Shown here: piece by piece, positions 13,601 through 22,600 of the stretch
Layout of the letters: every line of letters begins with the position of its first letter
Numbering within the stretch: position 1 is the stretch's first letter
Source of the DNA: Ifrita kowaldi
Lineage: Eukaryota > Chordata > Aves > Passeriformes > Cinclosomatidae
Assembly (NCBI GenBank): GCA_013398055.1
Contig: VZRS01001745.1
Location: 3,581-67,580 of the forward strand
DNA length: 64,000 bases
Direction: 5' to 3'
Notes under the pieces: generated by a model
What the model was told of the DNA's origin: nothing
Seen by the model: only the letters and a program-made list of their open reading frames with translations
Databases searched by the model: none
Program-made: the position numbers and the translations under genes

Positions 13601-16600
13601 TTCCTGTAACTCTGGCTCTTGGCAGTTTTCATTTTGCAATTTGTTAGTCTCTTACATTGGAATCCTCAGCACATCCTCATGTCAGTATATTTGTCTGTTA
13701 GTATTTTTTGGTCAGCTAATACTGACTGCAGTAACCAAAGTCTGTCTGTGCCAGGTGATTGAAATCTCTGAGTATCGGACACAGCTCTATGACTACCTGA
13801 AGAACAGAATGATGGCCATTGCTCCCAATCTCACTGTCATGGTGGGAGAACTGGTGGGAGCAAGGCTCATTGCTCATGCAGGTGGGTTTCAGTGATCAGT
13901 GTAAATAAATCTTAGGTGACCTCATCAGAGGTTTTCTCTGAGGAGCTGGTCAGCTAAAAGCATTATGTAAGGCCTGGTGAACGTATCCTGGTAAATGGGG
14001 TGAAGACAGCACTTCAGGAATCTTGAGAATCCCAGCATGAGCTTGGTAGTAGTCTGTGATGACGAAGTTCTCAGTTGGCCTGAATTCTTTTTTGAATATG
14101 AGGGCAACTAAAGTCACTACCTCTTCTGAGACACTTACTGAGCCTCCTACTGATAGTTCAGTCACTTCTGAGTTTAAAAACCAACACTGAGCATTTATAG
14201 TCACACTGGCTCAAGATAGCAGCCTTATTTCAGTTACCTGTGCTGCAGTTCTGTGATGAATGTTCTTGCTGTCAGACTGTCAGGAGCAGGCATTATTCCA
14301 GTGAAATATGTTTTATTGAGTCAGCCTTCTTTCCTAATGCTCAAATCAAACGAAGACAGTTGAGGCATGAAAGACTGAAATGGTTTACCTGTCCTTCAGG
14401 AAACAAATGGGAAACAGCTCTCATGAAAATAGATGGCTCTGAGCTTCTTATACTACTCAAAAGCAGGAATCTAGCCTAGCTGCTCCTCTGACAAATTACT
14501 CATGCTGTGTCACCTCTGTCTAGGTTCCCTCCTGAATCTGGCAAAACACCCAGCTTCAACGGTTCAGTTACTGGGTGCTGAGAAGGCACTCTTCAGAGCA
14601 CTGAAGACCAAAAGGGACACACCTAAGTTTGGCCTTATCTATCATGCCTCCCTGGTGGGACAAAGCAATACCAAAAACAAAGGCAAGGTAAGTCGCAGAG
14701 TTCTTTACTAGCTTGGCTTTTTTCCAGGGAGTGAATATTTTGAGCTTCATGATGGCTTGAGCTTCACAGTGAGGCTCTTTCCATGCCTTGCTTTACTGTA
14801 TTGCTTTGTGATTCCATGGAAAATACCACTGTCCCACAAACCTTTGAATATTGTTCACTCCTGTTCAAAAAGAAGTGAATGGATTGTCTGTTTGACATAT
14901 CTGAGCAATAACAGATGTATTCCTGCTGAGCTAGGATGCAACACCAGCTTTCTCAAGGGTTATGTTCCTACTTTCTTCTATGTGATAGTAAATTAAGGTG
15001 TTAAAGGCTTTAGTCTCACTTGATAGTTGGACTCTTTGTGCTAAGGTAACTTATAGCTTGGTCTTAAAGCTTAGTCTTTCGTAGTGCAGGTGGATGAATA
15101 TGTGTTTGAATTGTGGAGAAGGCTGGAAATTACACCTCAAAGTAACCTGGTCTAAAGGTTGGGGTAGAGTAGGATATGTATTACTGACTTGCTGTCTCAG
15201 ACATTTCCCTCTATTTATCAAGGAAATAAGATGTTACATTAACAGTATTTCAGTGTTGAAAGAATGAGACACTAATTATTTTTTGGACTAAACACTGCTA
15301 GTAGATGGTTACTTTGTTCTTTTGTATGTGGGTATGGTTTCCAGATCAGAGTGAATCACTGCCTTATGTGAAGTCTTTAGCATTTAATATTATTTTTGGC
15401 TTTTCCAGATTTCTCGAATGCTGGCAGCAAAGACTGCCTTGACTATTCGTTATGATGCCCTTGGAGAGAACACCAGTGCTGAAATGGGAGCTGAGAACAG
15501 ACTAAAAGTAGAGACGAGACTGAGGCTTTTGGAAGAGAGAGGGGTAAGTCTTGCAGAGAGCTGCATGAAGCTGACATTCTTGTTCAGGATATGATTTTCT
15601 GACACACTGCTGTTTGACTCCTCAGTAGTGTGTCACTCTTAGCCTGTAGTTTCTCCCAGCTTTGGCTGGAGTGGCCAAAGGAAGTGTGTAAGTTGGCTGC
15701 AGCTGCTCATGTTTACAGGGCTGTCTTCATTTGTATTATACTGAAATATCTTGATAGTGAGCAAGATGAATAAGATCATACTTTTACATTCCCTACATCT
15801 CTATGAATTGCAAAAATAGGCTTATTACTTTATAGTTTCCTTCTCTTTGCTTTAAAAGGAGTATTTGTGTTTTCTCCCTGCCTTGCGTTTTCCACTCTGG
15901 TTCCCCAGAATCTGCGTACTGGTGGTGCTTAGTCTTAGGGAGCTTTCTCTGTAGCTAAAGCAAGATGTTATTCTGCAAATTGCTGCATTGCCCTTCCACC
16001 ACCTGATGAATATCTGGGCTCTCCACACCTGCTGTTCCATGTTGCCGTGGGGAGAATGTAGGGTCCCTTTCCTCTTTTAGGTGGCATGCCTGCTGCATGT
16101 GGTCTTGTGAATGACAACTAGGTTCAGCCTTCCAAGCTAGATCTGATGCCAGTGCTCTAGTACTGGCATCACTAGGACAGAAAAGAAAAATCCAGAAAAA
16201 CCTGCCCACTCTCTTCATGGGAGGGGAAACTTCCCATCGGAACAGAGGCAAGGAGACATGTTAACACCAAAAGACAAACCAATCACCTGACAAGTACACA
16301 TTTCATTTAGTTTGGGGCCTGTGTTGTGGTTTTAAGGTTGGCTTTATGCCAACTATAGGGTGATACCTGCCCTGACATGCAGTTATTCTTGCCAAAGAAA
16401 AAAAGTGCACAAATTTGAGCTGCTTTTGGGAATTTGGAGGTACAGTGTTGCGTCATGTGTCTGTGTTACATTTGATCCAGTAGGAGATGCCGTTTACTTG
16501 AATCGGGCTCTTGAAGAGCAGCATTAGGAAGGCCATTCTCACCTCAGCCTTTCTCACCTCAGCTACACTCCCTGTCGCTGCTCTACACTCAGGGGTAAAA

Positions 16601-19600
16601 CCGGTGCAGGTACACAAGAGCCTGACCCATAATATATGTCTGTCTTTCCATTTTTAATTCCTTTCAAGAGCTGTAGAACTTGTGAATTCTTTTCATAATA
16701 AGTAATTTGTTTTCCATATCTAAATTTTTCTTGTAGATAAGAAGAATAAGTGGCACTGGAAAAGCCTTGGCCAAGACAGACAAATATCAAAACAAGAGGT
16801 GAATAGTTTTTCCTTTCAGCTTGGCTGAATAAAAATAACTCTCCATGTTTTTATTTCTGAAAAGCTTTTCGGTTGTGGGCTGAGTTGACTCAAGATCCAG
16901 AAAACAGTTTCTGTGCTTCTTAAACATTGATAATAAGTTCTGGTGCTAATAAGAATTTCCTTTTTCTCAGGTTTTCTAATAGTAAATTACTGACATCTTC
17001 AGATAGCAAGTCCTTTAGGTGCTACCAGCAGCACCCCAAAAAGCTGGGTGTTAATATATAGCAGCTTTATTTATTACAATTCTGAATGAAATAAATTGGA
17101 GAAAATCAGAGTTTAAATTAATTTCTTTGACATGGAAGCTGACCTAGGGACCTATTTAGCCATCTCATTCTTAAAAAAAGGAAAAAGGCCAGGCATCATT
17201 TGTTTTGAGCAAAGCTTCATCTCCTTGTTTAGGTCTCGTATGTAATAAGTACCATGTCTTAAGCAATAGATAAGGTCTGTATGTACTCTGGACACTGTTA
17301 GAACAGTTTCTGGTGCCCAGAGTGACAGTGTAAATTGCAACTGGGACAGCTGAACATCTGAGGATTTGAGCAGAGTATTATTAGTCTGTGCTGTGACATC
17401 TGGGTTTATCGCTTAATTTGATTGCAGGCTTCTTGCTTAACTCGGCCTGCTTATTTTGCTGAGCCTTTAGTGTAGAGAGGAGAAGAGCTCAGCAAAACCA
17501 GGGCTCAGTGCTCATTCTGTGAGGAAAAAATAGCACTGTTGCACCCATCTGCACACCCCAAACATCTTTCTGGAGCCTGGCTGTAACTTTCATTTCCATA
17601 TGGCAGGCATTTCCAAGTGTGGTGACGGCTGTAATTTCCGGAGCAGCTTTTGCAGACAGTGTCAGTCAGTAAATGAAGCATCAGGGCATGTCAGGAGGCA
17701 GGAGCTGAGGCAGGAGGGTGTTACAGAGACAACATAGATGCTGGGGTTTGACCTCTTGAAATGAGGAATCGTGAACTCCTGCCAGGATGTGTTTCTGCTG
17801 TTAGACGTGCTTTGGAAACATGTCTAGGCTTGGAGAGAATCTGAAGATAGTTCCTGGCTGTTTGGCATAGTCTGGCTGCCTAAAAGGGAAACTAACTCAG
17901 TACTTGTCAAATTGTCCTTGCAGTACAAAAATGGCAGTACTGCTCTATGGGGATGTTAGAAGGGCTAAAATAGTGTTTTAAGGAGATTGGCAAGAATGTT
18001 AGTCTTGTATGGAACCATGGATTTTGTGTGAATTAGCTAAATCAAATTAATGTATCAGAAGTTAAATGTGAGGTAGTTTTTAGAGATGAGGTTCAAGTGA
18101 AACATTTCTGGATGCTTTCCAAAAAAGATGCAAAAGATGCTATATTTGTCTTATTTATGGTTTTGTGGTTTTGGGTTTTGTTTTTAATTAGCAGCAATAT
18201 TATGGCAATGACAAGGAAGGCAGTGAGCTCTCACTTGGGTTTAACTGAAGCAGAGTCCACTGTTTGCAAAAGGCTGTGTAATGAATTTCTGTAAACCAAT
18301 ATGCAGTGTCAGAACCCGTAAGAATAATTTCCCATGCTTAGAGGATGAGTTGATGGTACTGACTGCTGGCATTACCACGTGCTTCCCAGCCCAGTCACTC
18401 AGCCTCAGTTGCTTCTATAACCTGTGCAAGGTAGCTACTTCACATTCCTATTTTAGAAAAGTTCAGATGTTCATTATGTGGCTGGGGAGGAAATATTTTC
18501 AACTTAGGTGTTTTTAAAACTCCTTTTTTCTTCAGTAGGAATTCTGTTCTGAAGAAGAAAAAAACTGCTTTATTGCTATTTGATGATTCAGTTTCTTCTT
18601 ACAAGTTCCAGTTAAAGAGCATTGGATTTCAGGGCAGCCGGTTCTCTACAGAGGAGTTTGGGGCTGAACAAACGAGCATGCAGTAACGGAGAAGAGGCAG
18701 TTTCGGACACAGATTAGATATTTTAATGCCCCATAAAGTCAGTGATATAGGTGGTACAGCAATGAGCCATAACATTACCCTGCTTTGTGAGTTTGCCTTC
18801 TCAGTGTAATGGTGGAGAGGCAGTGTAGAAAAAGCAGAAGTAAAGCTACTTCTAGAGCTCTGTGTATGTATTATTACCCCTAGGGTACAATTATAGGGTG
18901 ATATACCAAATAGAGTACAATAATACACCAAATGGTGGGGAGCTGTGTGCTTGTGACCATATAGCTATGCTGGATAGGCTCTCAGCATCAGAGAAATCAA
19001 TTTAATGGGTAATTCCAGTGCTCTGTAGAGCCTTGAACAGGTGTAAACCAGGATCAAACTCTTAGTTAACTGGTATCTTCTTTTCAGATCAGACAGCTGT
19101 ACTTTGTGGGGTATGTCTTCTGTAGTCATTATTACTGATAAACCTACTGTGTCTTGGAGGGAGGGCCTCACTACCTGTAGATGTTTTGTTAGCCGAGCAA
19201 GATTGATTTTCAGATATTCTTGGTAGGTTGTGTTGGAAAGTTTATGTTCAACTGCAGGATCTTACCTTAAGGTTTGCTCTTCCTGATACATAAACTGACT
19301 TTTTTCTTCATTACAGTGAAATAAAAGTATTTGACCCCTCTGGTGACTCTACACTTCCTGTTGTTTCCAAGAAGCGCAAAATTCAGGAGGTGGACGAACC
19401 AGACACAGAGGCTGCAGTGAAAGCAAAGAAGTTCAAAGCAGAGATGAAAGGTTGGTTGGTGTACCTGTGCTGCTGGCATGTCACTGTTTGCATTGTGCAG
19501 TGGGGCTTAGCAGTTACAGGCAGCCACAGTGCCTGGGTATTCTCCTTGGGTATGACAGTGTATTTAAAAAAGGGAATGATCCCTTATAGACTGACACCAG

Positions 19601-22600
19601 GCTGCAGTCAATTCACAAACAGCTGTAGAATGTTTAAAAACAAAACTCTACTCATGTTCTTGCAGAATTTCTTGCTCAGCAGGTTTGTATTTAGTATCTT
19701 GAAGACAGAAAAGCTGCTCTCTGTAAAACTAGAACTTGCCCTGTTTTCTTTGAAGAATACTATTTTATTCTGTCTAGAAACGTTTTCTGGCATGTTTCAA
19801 CATATAAAAAAGGTCAGAATTTGACGTGAAATGACAGTTGGAAATTTCCGTCTGAATTTACGTAACATGTGAACAATTGTTACTCTCTGGGGAACTAAAA
19901 CTGAACTATGGCCACAGTTGTTCTTTCCTTCTCTGATAAGTTACTGTGTGAAGAAAGAGTTTGAACTGTGGCTGCAAAATAATCTAGGTTAACATTATGG
20001 TTCATTTAAGAAACATTCTGTTCTCACCAGTGTGTAACTTGGGAGGGGGAAAAAGGAGATGATTTAAAGTCACTCCTGTGAAATCCGGAGCCAGACCGGG
20101 GCATGAACTACTCACAAGTTTTGCCAGCTACCTGTGCCTGCAGTAGGTGAGGGCTGTGAGAGCCTCCCCTTTCTGCCTTCTCTGCTGCTCTGTTCTAGGG
20201 GATCAGAGTGTAGATCTGCTGGTTCAATACCTCTTCATGCTCAGGTGATGCAGAGGTGTGATCGTTCCAGTCACCACTTAGTTCTTGGTGTCTCTGTACA
20301 TGGAGGGAGCAACTTGCAGGAACCTAAACTTAGCTGAGGAGTAAAGTTACACTGGAGGGAGAATCCTTTGTGCTGTAAAGCTGAGATCTGTGCCCCAGCT
20401 TGTTCTCTTATACTTACCATAATGAGAAAAGGACATGAGTACTTTGGAGGCTTGAACTTTGCCCATGTGCTTTTGGAGAATGTGGGTGTTCTCACAGCTA
20501 CTGCTTTTGATTATCTTTTGAGCTAACTTCTTTTGCTATAGCCAGAATTGTTCCCTTGGGCTTCCCTTGCATTATCAAAGCAAGTGTTGACATCTCACAG
20601 GCAGGAGCTCATTGCAGGTGAAATATTATGTTGATTTCCAGCCCGCTCTTCTGTCGTTTGAGGAGGGTATTTCTGTTTATAGTTACATTATTCAATGGTT
20701 AGTGCTTTTGTACACAAACCTGCTTGTGTTTGCTTCATTTGCTTTATTGAGCACTGATCTTTCCAGGTTTGGGGCTTGGGTGGAACATAGCAGGTATCCT
20801 TGAGCTGGAGATGGTGTCCAGAATAGTCGTGCACTACTGAAACCTGTGCTGTTTGGCTGCTTGTTTTCAAATTTCCCCAAACCTGAAGCACAGGCTTCAG
20901 ATGTGTTGCTTTTCTTCCTGAAAAGATAGGTCATTCTTCACATGTATGGTTAATAGCTCCTGCTTTTTCCCTGTTCTTTGTATCTACTGGGTCATTTTAT
21001 TTGACTACCTGGCCATTAGTGCTAACTATACCAGTTGCTTCAGACTATAGAATAAATGTTTTCAGAGAGTTTCTTTATCTTGTGTCACCTGTATGCAGAA
21101 CTAGTCCCTTCAGCCTGTCCTCTTGTACCCTTTAAAATAGCACTGCCTCATGTTTGCAAATTGTATTCGAGCTCCCAGCATGGGTACATGGATTTCCCTG
21201 ACACCTGCTAGACAGACCATAGCCTTGCTATTTTCCAGCATGATTTCTATGATTGCACAGTGTCCTAGAGGGGGCTTGGTGGTCCTAGAAGGTTGAGTAG
21301 TTCAGCAAGTCCCATAATTCACAGAAGAGTGCAGAGGAGGTCCCAGCATTAAGATTTATGTTGCATGTCCACTTGAATATGCATATGAGCCTTTAATGTC
21401 TGCGGTTCTTGGCTCTATTGTTTTTTGCTGCTCTATTCAGCTTTTGCCTGGTCAGAGATAACAGATCCAGACAGTGTGTTGTGAAAGAAGTCTCTGCCCC
21501 CTCCTTCCTCATGCTGTTTGTGCAGCTGCATGATAAATGGGGCTGGTGGAAAAGTAGTCCCAGAAAAAAAGGCATTCTTCAGCCAGAAATTTTTATTTGG
21601 TTTTTATTACAAGACGAAGGTAAAGGATAGGAGGGAGCTGGGAAACTGCCACTGAAAAGTGTTGGTCAAACCATTGCTTTTAATATCTGTTGTAAAGGGG
21701 GGCAGTATTTTGCATTATGCTAGCCCAAAGTGTAAATGTTACTGCAAGACGAGATGTGTGGTGTTTTCTCTCTCCCTATTTGGGGTGCATGAATGGCAAT
21801 ACTTTGTGGGAACTGGCAGGGAGTTGGGGGTTAAGATATGACTTCAAACCACATTCACCTTTTATACCTGTCAAGAAACCAAGTGGAAGGATAGTGCCTG
21901 AAACCAGTTATAATCCACTTAAGGAGCTGTCTGTTAAAACCTGTTTTCATGTTGGTGAAGGGGAAATAGGGCAGGTGTTTGTGTGACTGTGGTCTCTGAA
22001 GTTGGATGTGGCCAGACAGAATGCATTCCACCAGCAGGGCTAGCCAGTGCCCCCAGGGAAGCTTTCAGCTTTCATTTAGCATCAGGATGTAGTAGCAGTT
22101 AGTGACTCGGGAAGGTACCTCTTAAAAAGAGAAATATCTTAAATTAATGGAGTTAATGGAGTGAACCCTGCAAGATACAAAGCTTTAAATGATAGCAACA
22201 GCTTGGCAGGATGTCTTTATTGATAGGCACTGTGGCTTCATTCTGTACATGTGGAGCATCATCTGGAGGAGGGAGGGTACATCAGGACATAAGGCTTGTG
22301 TGTAAAAGCTTAGACAAAAATGGTGGAAAATGGGTGAGTGGAACTACTGCTGGTGATGTCCAGCATTCCCAGGGCTGTCAGTCAAACTGCTCTTCAGGGT
22401 GCTGCTCTCTGTGCCTCAATAGTCAGAGCTATTGGTTTCCTTGTCAGCTGCTGTATATGGCAAAGACACCCCACTGGCCTTGATTGACTTAGAAGTATTG
22501 CACCTAGAGGGAAAAGGCCAGCACCCCTGGAGCTTTTATCCTCATTCTGGCTAGGTACAAATATGTGAAGTCCTGTGATGAGCTTTGCTGGAAGGCAGCA

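Noticed and set aside
16324..16360. TGTTGTGGTTTTA, similar to the start of some avian retroviral LTRs
   Set aside because: The similarity stops after about a dozen bases, with no matching LTR end, duplication or retroviral coding sequence nearby.
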